Shown: positions 35,872 through 44,242 of the stretch, piece by piece
Numbering within the stretch: the first letter of the stretch is position 1
Layout of the letters: each line of letters begins with the position of its first letter
Assembly: GCA_965205045.1 (NCBI GenBank)
Contig: OZ242031.1
Span: 3,472,001 to 3,536,000 of the forward strand
DNA from: UBA6522 sp965205045
GTDB lineage: Bacteria; Pseudomonadota; Gammaproteobacteria; Steroidobacterales; Rariloculaceae
Length of the DNA: 64,000 bases
Direction of reading: 5' to 3'
Notes under the pieces: generated by a model
Told to the model about the DNA's origin: nothing
What the model saw: only the letters and a program-made list of their open reading frames with translations
Database searches by the model: none
Translations under genes and position numbers: made by a program

Positions 35872-36393
35872 ATGATCGCTCGATTGACCTCGGCCATACT
35901 GTTTGGCTTGTCGTTATCGTCGACGCACTACGCTGCGGCACATCATGCCTTCGCGGCCAATAACGAGATGGACAACGTAGGGACCGTGGAGGGTATCGTC
36001 GAGGAGGTGTTCTGGGCCAACCCCCATGTCCATTACTACATCCAGGTTACGAAGGAAGACGGAACCTGGACGGCGGAGCCCTGGTCCGAGCATCCTGACG
36101 CTGGCGCCGATCCGGCGCCGCTCGACATTTCGGGCCTATGGAGCAGCGTTTCGCGCGGCACGCACAAGGATGCCTTCGATCTGACACCGACGGGTGCGGC
36201 GATCAATGAGGCCTACGATACGACGCTGGACGATCCGCACCTGCGATGCGTATCCGGGGGCGTAATCCGCATGGAGGACGCGCCTTTCGATAACGAGATC
36301 ATCGATCGAGGTGACCATATCCTGGCGACCGCCCGCATCGGTGGCATGATCGGGTCAACCGACGCGAATCCCTTGATGACGAGAAAGAACTGA
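35872..36393 (+). CDS. DUF6152-family exported protein, short form
   Basis: 173 aa from ATG 35872 with GGGAG upstream. The signal peptide ends AAAHHAF. The DUF6152 domain (VEGIVEEVFWANPHVHYYIQ) is followed abruptly at WTAEPW by a proline-rich join and a different C-terminal part (LDISGLWSSV, GGVIRMEDAPFDNEIIDRG). The family's middle part is missing, so an internal deletion has probably shortened the gene; it remains open. Its stop shares a base with the sulfatase start, indicating an operon. Confidence 0.7.
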   Translation: MIARLTSAILFGLSLSSTHYAAAHHAFAANNEMDNVGTVEGIVEEVFWANPHVHYYIQVTKEDGTWTAEPWSEHPDAGADPAPLDISGLWSSVSRGTHKDAFDLTPTGAAINEAYDTTLDDPHLRCVSGGVIRMEDAPFDNEIIDRGDHILATARIGGMIGSTDANPLMTRKN

Positions 36394-38093
36394 TGAGACC
36401 AATGATTGTCGGGATGGCGTTGTGCCTGTCGGCGGCAGGTTGTGCCGAGACTGGAGAAAACGGCTCTGCTCCCGCGCCGGATTCACGCCCGAACATCCTG
36501 CTTGTCGTCGTCGACGACATGGGATTCAACGACCTGGGTCTGTTCGGCAGCGAAATAGAAACGCCGAACCTCGACGCCCTCGCTCGGGACGGACTCACCT
36601 TCACGAATTTTCATTCCGCAAATACCTGCTCGCCCGCGCGCGCCATGCTGATGACGGGTACCGATGCGCACATTGTCGGACTGGGCGAGATGGCGGAGGC
36701 ATTGCACATGCCCGAAGTTTTCGGCCTGACGGATCGGGTCGGCGTGCCGGGATACGAGGGGTATCTGAATTTCAGAGCCGCGACGCTTCCGGAACTCCTG
36801 CAGGACGCCGGCTACAACACGTACATGACCGGGAAATGGCACCTTGGGCTGACCGAAGAGACCAGTCCATCGGCACGCGGGTTCGACAGGACGTTCGTCA
36901 GTTTGCGTGGAGGGGCGGGGGCCTTTCAGAACCGGCTCGCCGTACTCCCGGACCAGCCGACCATTTATCGGGAGAACGGGAAGCTGGTCGAGACCTTGCC
37001 GGAGGACTTCTATTCAACGCGGCATTACACCGACAAGATGATCGAGTTCATCGACAGCGACCTGGAAGACGACAGGCCGTTCTTCGCTTACCTGGCACAC
37101 ACCTCGCCCCATTGGCCGCTGCAGGCGCCGCAGGAGTCCATCGCAAAGTACATTGGCAGGTACGACGAGGGCTACGACGTTCTGAAGGAACGGCGCCTCG
37201 CGCGACTGAAGGAGCTGGGATGGTTCGGGCCGGATACCGAGCCTTTTCCGCAGATGCTCGCCCAGCGCCCATGGGACGGTCTCAGCGAGGAAGAGAAACG
37301 CTACGAATCCAAAAAGATGGCGATTTATGCCGCAATGGTGGATGACATCGACGTCCATGTCGGCAGATTCATCGATCACCTCAAGGCGATCGGCGAGTAC
37401 GACAACACCCTGATATTCTTCATGTCGGACAACGGGCCCGAAGGCAATGACCGGAGAAGGTACCCGGGAATGGCCGAATTTCTTGAAACGTGCTGCGATA
37501 ACCGTTACGAGAACCTGGGCAATGCCGATTCCTATGTCTTTCCCGGCCCGAACTGGGCACAGGCAAGCAACACGCCGTTACGGACCTTCAAGGGATACCT
37601 CTCGCAGGGAGGCGTGCTGGTGCCGGCTTTCGTTCATTTTCCGGGCGCGTACCCGGGAGCCAGGACGTCGGATGCCATCCTGACCGTGAAGGACATCATG
37701 CCGACCCTCCTGGATCTGGCCGAAACAGAGCATCCGGGAGCGGCGACCTACAAGGGCCGCGAGGTCGTGGCCATGCAGGGCCGCTCGATGCGGCCGCTGT
37801 TCACGGGAGAGCGGGGGAGCATTCGGGAGCCGGAAGACTACATGGGCTGGCACGCAACGGGTCGACGGGCAATTCGACAGGGTGACTGGAAGATCCTCTA
37901 TCTGCCGGGAGACGCGCCGCAGAACAGCATGGTGCCACTCGCCAGCACGAACGTCTGGCAGTTGTACAACCTCGCCGACGATCCCGCGGAGACCGGCGAC
38001 CTGGCGGCCGTGTATCCGGAAAAACTTCAGGAACTGATCGGCCTCTGGGACGACTACGTGAAGCGCAACGGCGTTCTCGCTGCCGACCCGTAG
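36393..38093 (+). CDS. Arylsulfatase-type sulfatase lipoprotein
   Basis: 566 aa from ATG 36393. The lipobox LSAAGC (Cys17) makes it a lipoprotein. The sulfatase domain starts at RPNILLVVVDDMGFNDLG (metal ligands DD) and holds the formylglycine motif CSPAR at 79-83, TGKWHLG, and FFMSDNGPEGN. Cys79 would be converted to formylglycine by an activating enzyme not in the window. It hydrolyses sulfate esters in the periplasm; the closest types act on aryl or carbohydrate sulfates, and the exact substrate is unclear. It is translationally coupled to the DUF6152 gene upstream. Confidence 0.92.
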   Translation: MRPMIVGMALCLSAAGCAETGENGSAPAPDSRPNILLVVVDDMGFNDLGLFGSEIETPNLDALARDGLTFTNFHSANTCSPARAMLMTGTDAHIVGLGEMAEALHMPEVFGLTDRVGVPGYEGYLNFRAATLPELLQDAGYNTYMTGKWHLGLTEETSPSARGFDRTFVSLRGGAGAFQNRLAVLPDQPTIYRENGKLVETLPEDFYSTRHYTDKMIEFIDSDLEDDRPFFAYLAHTSPHWPLQAPQESIAKYIGRYDEGYDVLKERRLARLKELGWFGPDTEPFPQMLAQRPWDGLSEEEKRYESKKMAIYAAMVDDIDVHVGRFIDHLKAIGEYDNTLIFFMSDNGPEGNDRRRYPGMAEFLETCCDNRYENLGNADSYVFPGPNWAQASNTPLRTFKGYLSQGGVLVPAFVHFPGAYPGARTSDAILTVKDIMPTLLDLAETEHPGAATYKGREVVAMQGRSMRPLFTGERGSIREPEDYMGWHATGRRAIRQGDWKILYLPGDAPQNSMVPLASTNVWQLYNLADDPAETGDLAAVYPEKLQELIGLWDDYVKRNGVLAADP

Positions 38094-38188
38094 ATCAGCT
38101 TCGACACGTCCGGGCAATGTTGTTAACCTGCTTGTCCTGTTCCTGACGAAGAATAGCGTTTCAATCTCGCTCAATAGCTGAGGAATTC

Positions 38189-39301
38189 ATGAAAATCAAG
38201 GGCATAGCGGTTGTTATTTCCGCCGTTTCGATGTCTGTCGTTGCCCAGGACGGCTCGCGGGACGGAACCGCGTACGACCCGAGAACCAATCCGCGGCCGT
38301 GGGTGCGGCCACTGGACCGGATGGGCGTTCACCTGGGCTTCCCGCTGGCGACCGTCACGCGCATGTTGAGCGGAGAAGATACGGGCGGCCTGTTCGAAGG
38401 CAGTGTCGAGCATATCGAAACCGACTATTACGGTCCGGCGCATTACCATGAGGAGTCGGACGAGACCATCATCATGATCGATGGCAGCGCCCATCTCAGG
38501 CTAAATGGGCGGGACTTCACGCTCACGAAGGGAGAGTGGCTGCACATTCCCAGGGGCACGATTCACAGCTTCAAGTCCACGGGCAATCCCGCCAAGTGGA
38601 TCATCCTGAAGTCGCCGCCGGCGCCGCCGCCGCGGCCGGTCACGGCACCGGAGTGCGATCGTTCCACGTTCACGCCGGAGATGAATGCGGACCCGGTGCG
38701 AATGAACCGGTGGTATAACGACTGCCTCGACGACTTCTACATGGCGGCGGACGCGGACATACCCGGCACACCCTATACGCCGAGCAGCTACAGCCCGGAC
38801 TTCGAGGTGCGTTCCTGGGTGCGGCCGCTGGACCGGCCGCATTTTCATCTCGGGTTCCCCGCGGCAAGCGTCACACCGATGCTGAGCGGCGAGGATACGG
38901 GCGGTGCCTTTACGGCGTCCGTCGAGCACATCGAGGACGACTACTATGGACCCCCGCACGTGCATTACACGAAAGCCGAGACGATCATCATGCTCGAGGG
39001 CAGCGCCCGACTTCGAGTCGGCGGCACCGACTTTACGCTGACGGAAGGCCAGTGGCTGCACATCCCGGCCGGTAACGTGCACGGCTTCGACTCGACCGGG
39101 AGCCCGGCCAAATTCATCATCGTGCAGGCACCCGGATCGGGCGAAACCGTCGACGCGGAGCCGGTAGCGGACTGCGACCGCAGCGATTTCACGCCGGAAA
39201 TGAATGCCGACCCGGAGATCATGATCCCGTGGTATCACGACTGCGCCTACGACTTCTACATGGTGCCGGAGGCGGGCTTGCCCGGCGATGTGTTGTATTG
39301 A
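38189..39301 (+). CDS. Exported double-cupin protein
   Basis: 370 aa from ATG 38189. A signal peptide (IKGIAVVISAVSMSVVAQ) leads to two cupin domains that are clear duplicates: residues about 30-150 (YYGPAHYHEESDETIIMIDG) and about 205-320 (YYGPPHVHYTKAETIIMLEG). Each is followed by the same CDRS-FTPEMNADP tail. Metal-binding His/Glu residues are present in both. The function is unknown; it lies between the sulfatase and the flavoprotein and may take part in phenol or sugar metabolism in the periplasm. Confidence 0.82.
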   Translation: MKIKGIAVVISAVSMSVVAQDGSRDGTAYDPRTNPRPWVRPLDRMGVHLGFPLATVTRMLSGEDTGGLFEGSVEHIETDYYGPAHYHEESDETIIMIDGSAHLRLNGRDFTLTKGEWLHIPRGTIHSFKSTGNPAKWIILKSPPAPPPRPVTAPECDRSTFTPEMNADPVRMNRWYNDCLDDFYMAADADIPGTPYTPSSYSPDFEVRSWVRPLDRPHFHLGFPAASVTPMLSGEDTGGAFTASVEHIEDDYYGPPHVHYTKAETIIMLEGSARLRVGGTDFTLTEGQWLHIPAGNVHGFDSTGSPAKFIIVQAPGSGETVDAEPVADCDRSDFTPEMNADPEIMIPWYHDCAYDFYMVPEAGLPGDVLY

Positions 39302-39370
39302 CAATGGCCGGCCCGCCGCCTGGCAGAAAAACGATTTGACTTTCAGCATCCGAATTCAAGGAGCAACCTG

Positions 39371-41047
39371 ATGGCAGTACCGACCGGAGTCTCGGAACAG
39401 GACTGGGCCGCCGCACTGGAGGCCTTTTCCTCCGTTGTCGGCAGCGAGTGGGTATTCACCGAAGAAGAACACACCTCGCTCTACCACGACGTATATTCCA
39501 TCTATCAGGGCGAGCCGGAAGACCCTGTCGTGCCCGCCGCCGTCGCCCCCTACACGGCGGAAGAAGTGCAGCAGTGCGTCCGAATCGCCAACCGGTACAA
39601 GATTCCGATCTACCCGATTTCTACGGGCAAGAACCTGGGCTACGGCGGTTCCGCGCCGGTGTACTCGGGGAGTCTGGTACTCGACCTCAAGCGCATGGAC
39701 CGCATTCTCAACGTGGATGTGGAGAAGGCGACCGTGCTGGTCGAGCCCGGCGTGACGTTTTACGACATCGTCGATCACTTCGAGCGCAACAATATCCCGC
39801 TGACGCTGGACATGCCCGACCCGGCCTGGGGCAGCCTCATCGGCAACGCGCTGGAACGCGGCATGGGGCACACCTACAGCCAGCACGGCCGCGACCGCTG
39901 GAGCGGGCACTGCGGCATGGAGGTGGTGCTGCCCACCGGAGACATGATCCGCACCGGGCCCGGCGCCTCGGGCAACGACATCCTGTGGCAGGATCAGAAG
40001 TACGGCATCGGCCCGGACGTGCACGGCATCTTCACGCAGTCCAACTACGGCGTGATCACCAAGATGGGGTTCTGGATTCGTCCCGCACATGAGGGCTTCC
40101 GGCACGCCCGCGTCCACGCGCCCCGCTTCGACGACATCCACAAGCTGGTCGCACTGGACACGCGCTTGCACAACATGGAGATATGCAACGGCATGTCGGT
40201 GATGGCCAGTCCCCTCTATGGCAGCGTCGGCCCCATGCTGTTCATGCCCCCGGTCACCGACCCGGAGCACCTGGCGCTGCTGGAGGTCCGCAACGGCGAG
40301 CGGCCGGACCCCGGTCCGCTGGCGGCGTACGGAGAGCGCAACAGGCTGGCGTTCTGGTGGCTTGAGCTGAAGTTCCATGGACCCAATTCGGTCACCCGGG
40401 CCCAGTGGGACTACGCAAAGGATCTCTTCAGCCGGGAGATTCCCGGTTGCTGGTTCGAGGAATACGAACCGCTGGAGTTTCCGCTGAGCGAGGAGGTCAA
40501 GGCCAAACTTAACACTTACGGCCACGTGGAAATGGTCAACGTCGGCATTCCCAGCCTGCATCGTTTCGCCATGAGCATGCGCAATCAGTTCAACCCCGAA
40601 CCCGGGGTAGGCCATTTCTGGTTCGCGCCGATGATTCCGAAGACCGGCGAACAGATCCTGCTTGCCCAGGAGGTCCTGCAGAAGAACTGCGAGCGCATGG
40701 GCATACCGCTGCTGGCCCCTTACTACTCCACGATGCCGCTCATGTGGTATCCGCGGGCCGGGATCTTCCTGGCGGGCTGGAATGTGCACGCGGACCCGGA
40801 GCGCAACAGGCGCACTCGCGAGCAGTACGTGGAACTGAGCCAGATCTGTGCGGACCACGGCTGGACGGAATACCGTGCGCCGGCGCCCCTGCATGACCAG
40901 ATCATGCGCATGTCCAACGGCTTCAACGACCACGCGCTGCTCAGGTTCCACGAGACGCTGAAGGACGCGATCGATCCCAACGGCATCCTCTCCGCCGGCC
41001 GCTACGGCATCTGGCCGCGGCGCCTGCGCGAGGAGGGTCAGGGATGA
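39371..41047 (+). CDS. VAO/p-cresol methylhydroxylase-type FAD oxidoreductase
   Basis: 558 aa from ATG 39371. The FAD-binding PCMH domain (PISTGKNLGYGGSAPVYSGS, LVEPGVTFYDIVDHF) fills residues 50-270, followed by the VAO-type substrate domain. Length and sequence match the flavoprotein subunit of p-cresol methylhydroxylase, eugenol hydroxylase and vanillyl-alcohol oxidase. The next gene is a small cytochrome c overlapping by four bases, so the electron acceptor is probably that cytochrome, as in the flavocytochrome p-cresol methylhydroxylase. It would oxidise a 4-alkylphenol; the exact substrate is not clear. There is no signal peptide in the sequence. Confidence 0.88.
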   Translation: MAVPTGVSEQDWAAALEAFSSVVGSEWVFTEEEHTSLYHDVYSIYQGEPEDPVVPAAVAPYTAEEVQQCVRIANRYKIPIYPISTGKNLGYGGSAPVYSGSLVLDLKRMDRILNVDVEKATVLVEPGVTFYDIVDHFERNNIPLTLDMPDPAWGSLIGNALERGMGHTYSQHGRDRWSGHCGMEVVLPTGDMIRTGPGASGNDILWQDQKYGIGPDVHGIFTQSNYGVITKMGFWIRPAHEGFRHARVHAPRFDDIHKLVALDTRLHNMEICNGMSVMASPLYGSVGPMLFMPPVTDPEHLALLEVRNGERPDPGPLAAYGERNRLAFWWLELKFHGPNSVTRAQWDYAKDLFSREIPGCWFEEYEPLEFPLSEEVKAKLNTYGHVEMVNVGIPSLHRFAMSMRNQFNPEPGVGHFWFAPMIPKTGEQILLAQEVLQKNCERMGIPLLAPYYSTMPLMWYPRAGIFLAGWNVHADPERNRRTREQYVELSQICADHGWTEYRAPAPLHDQIMRMSNGFNDHALLRFHETLKDAIDPNGILSAGRYGIWPRRLREEGQG

Positions 41048-41433
41048 GAATGGTGCGATTCGTTACGTTGCTGTCCGTCCTGCTCGCACCGGCCCTTTCG
41101 GCATTGGGCCAGGATGCCGGGGAAGAAACGGCGCTGGAGCGCGGCAAGGCCGTATACGACCAGTGGTGCATCATCTGTCACGGCGAGAACGATCCCGCCT
41201 CCGGCGGCGGAACGGCCGCGCTGGAGTTCCTCTATCGGGGCGCCCTTCCGGCGAAACTCGAGGACAGGTCGGACATGACGCCTGAACTCATCACGGAACT
41301 GGTGCGGCGCGGACGGTTCGGCATGCCGAATTTCCGGCTGACGGAAATCAGCGAGCGGCAGCTGGAAGACATGATCGCTTACCTGCGGCGCAATTCCGGC
41401 CATGCGGAAGCGGATAACGAGTCAGACGATTGA
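41044..41433 (+). CDS. Class I cytochrome c, partner of the phenol-oxidising flavoprotein
   Basis: 129 aa from ATG 41044, overlapping the flavoprotein stop (ATGA). A signal peptide (FVTLLSVLLAPALSALGQ) is followed by the heme motif CIICH (C42, C45, H46) and a distal Met candidate in GMPNFRLTEIS. Size and position match the cytochrome subunit of p-cresol methylhydroxylase. It is followed by a strong hairpin at 41436-41474. Confidence 0.9.
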   Translation: MRMVRFVTLLSVLLAPALSALGQDAGEETALERGKAVYDQWCIICHGENDPASGGGTAALEFLYRGALPAKLEDRSDMTPELITELVRRGRFGMPNFRLTEISERQLEDMIAYLRRNSGHAEADNESDD

Positions 41434-41435
41434 GC

Positions 41436-41474
41436 GCGCCCGCGGGGCGGCGCATCGCGCCGCCCCGCGGGCGC
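41436..41474. terminator. Bidirectional hairpin between cytochrome c and hutI
   Basis: A perfect 18-bp inverted repeat (41436-41453 and 41457-41474; left arm GCGCCCGCGGGGCGGCGC) with an ATC loop. It lies between the convergent stops at 41433 and 41485 and would end transcription from both sides. There is no T-run. It is the strongest stem I found in the window. Confidence 0.75.
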
Positions 41475-41484
41475 GGAAGGAACA

Positions 41485-42750
41485 TTACGCGGATACGGAA
41501 TCAATGGGTTGGGAATGTTCCATGGAAGCGTGAAGCTTGGTCGGCTTGCCGTTGATCGTCAGGCTGCGTAGCGGGTTCAGCCCGGCCCAATAAGTCAGCT
41601 CACGCGGATGATCGATGTCCCATTCGGCGATATCGGCACGATTTCCTTCTTCAAGCGTACCTCGGTCATCTGCCAGCCCCAATGCCCGGGACGCGTTTCG
41701 CGTGACGCCTGCAAGGCATTCCTCGGGCGTGAGCTGAAAGAGGCCGGCGGCAAGATTCATGGCAATTCGCAACGAGCATAGCGGGGATGTGCCTGGATTG
41801 CAGTCGGTTGCGATGGCAATGGGCACACCGTGATCCCGCAATACCGGTATGGGCGGTACCCGCGTTTCACCCAGCGTCAGGAACGGGCCGGGAAGCAGGA
41901 CGGCTACCGTACCCGCGTCGGCGAGCGCCCTGATGCCATCCGCGGAGGTGTACTCGAGATGATCCGCCGACAGGGCATTGAACGAGGCTGCCAGTTCGGC
42001 GCCGCCGCCGTCGCTGAGCTGATCGGCGTGCAACTTGACGGGAATGCCGAGATCCGCCGCGCTCTCGAAGAGCCTGGCTACTTGCGCTGCCGAGAATGCG
42101 ATGCTCTCGCAATAGGCGTCGACGGCATCCGCCAGCTTCTGCTCATGTACCGCGGGCAAGACGTCAAGAATCAGGTAGTCGATGTAATCGTCCGCCCGCC
42201 CGTCGAACTCGGCCGGGACAGAGTGAGCGCCAAGAAACGTCGTCGCGATGTCCGCGTCGTGCTGCCTGCCAAGGGTTCGTGCAGCGTCCAGCATGGCGAT
42301 TTCCGTATCGAGATCGAGGCCATAGCCGGACTTGACCTCGATCGTTGTCACGCCTTCCCGCACCAGCGCGTCCATTCGCGAGCGGGCGCTTTCGACCAGC
42401 AGCGCGGTGTCGGCGAGTCGCGTCGCCCCGACGGTGGATCGTATTCCGCCGCCGGCCCGGGCAATTTCCTCGTAACCGGCGCCGTTCAGCCGTTGCTCGA
42501 ACTCCAGAGCGCGGTCGCCGGCGAACACGAGGTGGGTATGGCAATCGATTAGCGAGGGCGTCAACCAGCGACCGTGGACCGCTCGAACTTCGGCGGCATT
42601 CCCGGCAGGAAGCTCCGACATCGGGCCAACCCAGGCAATTCGGCCGGCAGCGACTGCAAGCGCCGCGTTTTCGATCGCCCCATAAGCCCCCCCATCCGAA
42701 CGCATCGTCGCGATGTTCGCGCCGGTAATCAGCAAGTCCCAGTCAGGCAG
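41485..42750 (-). CDS. hutI: Imidazolonepropionase
   Basis: About 421 aa. It hydrolyses imidazolone-5-propionate to formimidoylglutamate, the third step of histidine degradation. Metal-site motifs: SLIDCHTHLVFAGDRALEFE, KSGYGLDLDTE, FLGAHSVPAEF, VKLHADQLSDGGGAE and AIATDCNPGT. No ATG, GTG or TTG is well placed at the 5' end. GGGAGG at 42759-42764 is spaced ideally for CTG 42753 or 42750, so I place the start there; TTG 42735 and the far ATG 42894 are alternatives. It is transcribed away from hutF with a HutC-type operator in the shared gap. Confidence 0.92.
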   Translation of the reverse strand: MPDWDLLITGANIATMRSDGGAYGAIENAALAVAAGRIAWVGPMSELPAGNAAEVRAVHGRWLTPSLIDCHTHLVFAGDRALEFEQRLNGAGYEEIARAGGGIRSTVGATRLADTALLVESARSRMDALVREGVTTIEVKSGYGLDLDTEIAMLDAARTLGRQHDADIATTFLGAHSVPAEFDGRADDYIDYLILDVLPAVHEQKLADAVDAYCESIAFSAAQVARLFESAADLGIPVKLHADQLSDGGGAELAASFNALSADHLEYTSADGIRALADAGTVAVLLPGPFLTLGETRVPPIPVLRDHGVPIAIATDCNPGTSPLCSLRIAMNLAAGLFQLTPEECLAGVTRNASRALGLADDRGTLEEGNRADIAEWDIDHPRELTYWAGLNPLRSLTINGKPTKLHASMEHSQPIDSVSA

Positions 42751-42795
42751 CAGTTTGACCTCCCGTGTATTGCAAACAACGTTAGCATGGACTAA

Positions 42796-42809
42796 GTTGT
42801 ATATACAAC
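42796..42809. promoter_or_regulatory. HutC operator in the hutI-hutF gap
   Basis: A perfect 14-bp palindrome, GTTGTATATACAAC, matching the HutC/GntR operator core TGTATATACA. It lies between the divergent hutI and hutF starts and could repress both. A related copy stands upstream of hutC. Confidence 0.85.
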
Positions 42810-42826
42810 CTTGGACAATTAACCTC

Positions 42827-44224
42827 GTGACGGCAATTCTTGCAAGAAAAGCGTTTCTGCATTCGGGTTGGGCCAACAATGTTCGACTGCGCATAGCCGA
42901 AGGCCTGATCGAGTCGATCGAGGCCGGTTGCCGCGCAGACCCTGACGACTGCCTGGCGGGCGCAGTTGTTCCCGGTATCGCGAACGCTCACAGTCATGCG
43001 TTCCAGCGGGCGCTCGCCGGTCATGCGGAGCAGCGGGAGGCCACTGTCAGGGACACGTTCTGGAGCTGGCGCGAGCAGATGTACAGGCTTGCGGGATCGA
43101 TCGATGCGGACGGACTCGTTGCCATCGCAAGCCAGGCCTATTCCGAGATGTTGTCCGTCGGTTACACCTCGGTAGCGGAGTTTCATTACCTGCATGGAGG
43201 GCCGGCCCATCGCGAAAAAGGGAGCGCGATGTTTCAGGCCATTGCAAGGGCTGCGGCGGACACGGGGATCCGGCTGACGTACGTGCCGATTCTCTACGAG
43301 CGCGCCGGTTTCGATCGGCCCGATCCCACAGTGGAACAGCTCCGATTCGCGATGACGCCGGAGGAATTCATCGACCATTATGAGTTCGCGCGCGAAACCG
43401 CCAATTGCAACACCAACGTGGGGGTCGGCGCTCACAGCTTGCGCGCTGTGACCCGTTCGTCACTTGGAAGCCTGGCAGATCTCGTCGTGCGTGACGGGTG
43501 TCCGATGCACATGCATATTGCCGAGCAGCCTGACGAAGTCGAACAGTGCCTTGCCCGGCACAACGCGCGGCCCGTGGAATGGTTGTTGAAGGAGTTTTCG
43601 CCGAACGATCGCTGGTGCCTCGTTCACGCGACCCACGTTACTGAAGAAGAACTCGAGTCGCTGTGCGGCAGCGGCGCGGTGGTGTGTCTGTGTCCGAGCA
43701 CGGAGGCCAACCTTGGTGACGGGCTGTTTCCGTTGCGATCTTGGCTCGAACGGGGAGGCCGGGTCGCGATCGGTTCCGACAGCCAGATCACGATCAACCC
43801 GTTCGAAGAGCTTCGCTGGCTGGAATACGGGCAGCGCCTTTCAAGCCGCTCGCGAAACGTCGCGGCAGTCCATCGCAGCCACACCGGCCGAAGCCTGTTC
43901 GAACAGGTCGTCGAGGGTGGCGGCCTGGCGTGCGGTCGCGGGGCGGGGCAATTGCGCGTCGGCAGCCACGCCGATCTGGTCACGCTGGATGACGAGAGTC
44001 CGATGCTGGCCGGTCACCATTCGGAAACGATTCTCGACGCGCTCGTGTTTTCAGGTGCCAGGCTGCCGATAGTCGACGTCATGGTCGGGGGAGAATGGCG
44101 AATCCTCGACGGCGTTCACGCGAATAGTCCACAAACGAACAGCGAATTCCTTGAAGTCGTGCGCGGCCTTTGGCCACCGGATCGGAGGAGTGCATCGGCA
44201 TACGAGAGACGCGGGATTCGCTGA
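42827..44224 (+). CDS. hutF: Formimidoylglutamate deiminase
   Basis: 465 aa from GTG 42827. HutF converts N-formimidoylglutamate to N-formylglutamate and ammonia. It is an amidohydrolase: GIANAHSHAFQRALAGH, MHMHIAEQPDEVEQCL, WCLVHATHVTEEE and IGSDSQITINPFEELRWL are typical. HutF together with HutG defines the five-step pathway that goes through formylglutamate rather than glutamate formiminotransferase. First gene of the rightward hut operon, 18 bases before hutU. Confidence 0.94.
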   Translation: MTAILARKAFLHSGWANNVRLRIAEGLIESIEAGCRADPDDCLAGAVVPGIANAHSHAFQRALAGHAEQREATVRDTFWSWREQMYRLAGSIDADGLVAIASQAYSEMLSVGYTSVAEFHYLHGGPAHREKGSAMFQAIARAAADTGIRLTYVPILYERAGFDRPDPTVEQLRFAMTPEEFIDHYEFARETANCNTNVGVGAHSLRAVTRSSLGSLADLVVRDGCPMHMHIAEQPDEVEQCLARHNARPVEWLLKEFSPNDRWCLVHATHVTEEELESLCGSGAVVCLCPSTEANLGDGLFPLRSWLERGGRVAIGSDSQITINPFEELRWLEYGQRLSSRSRNVAAVHRSHTGRSLFEQVVEGGGLACGRGAGQLRVGSHADLVTLDDESPMLAGHHSETILDALVFSGARLPIVDVMVGGEWRILDGVHANSPQTNSEFLEVVRGLWPPDRRSASAYERRGIR

Positions 44225-44242
44225 ACCGTGGAAGATTGATCG

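Noticed and set aside
39356..40951. 531-codon minus frame opposite the flavoprotein
   Set aside because: Antisense shadow; the plus frame is a clear VAO-type flavoprotein.
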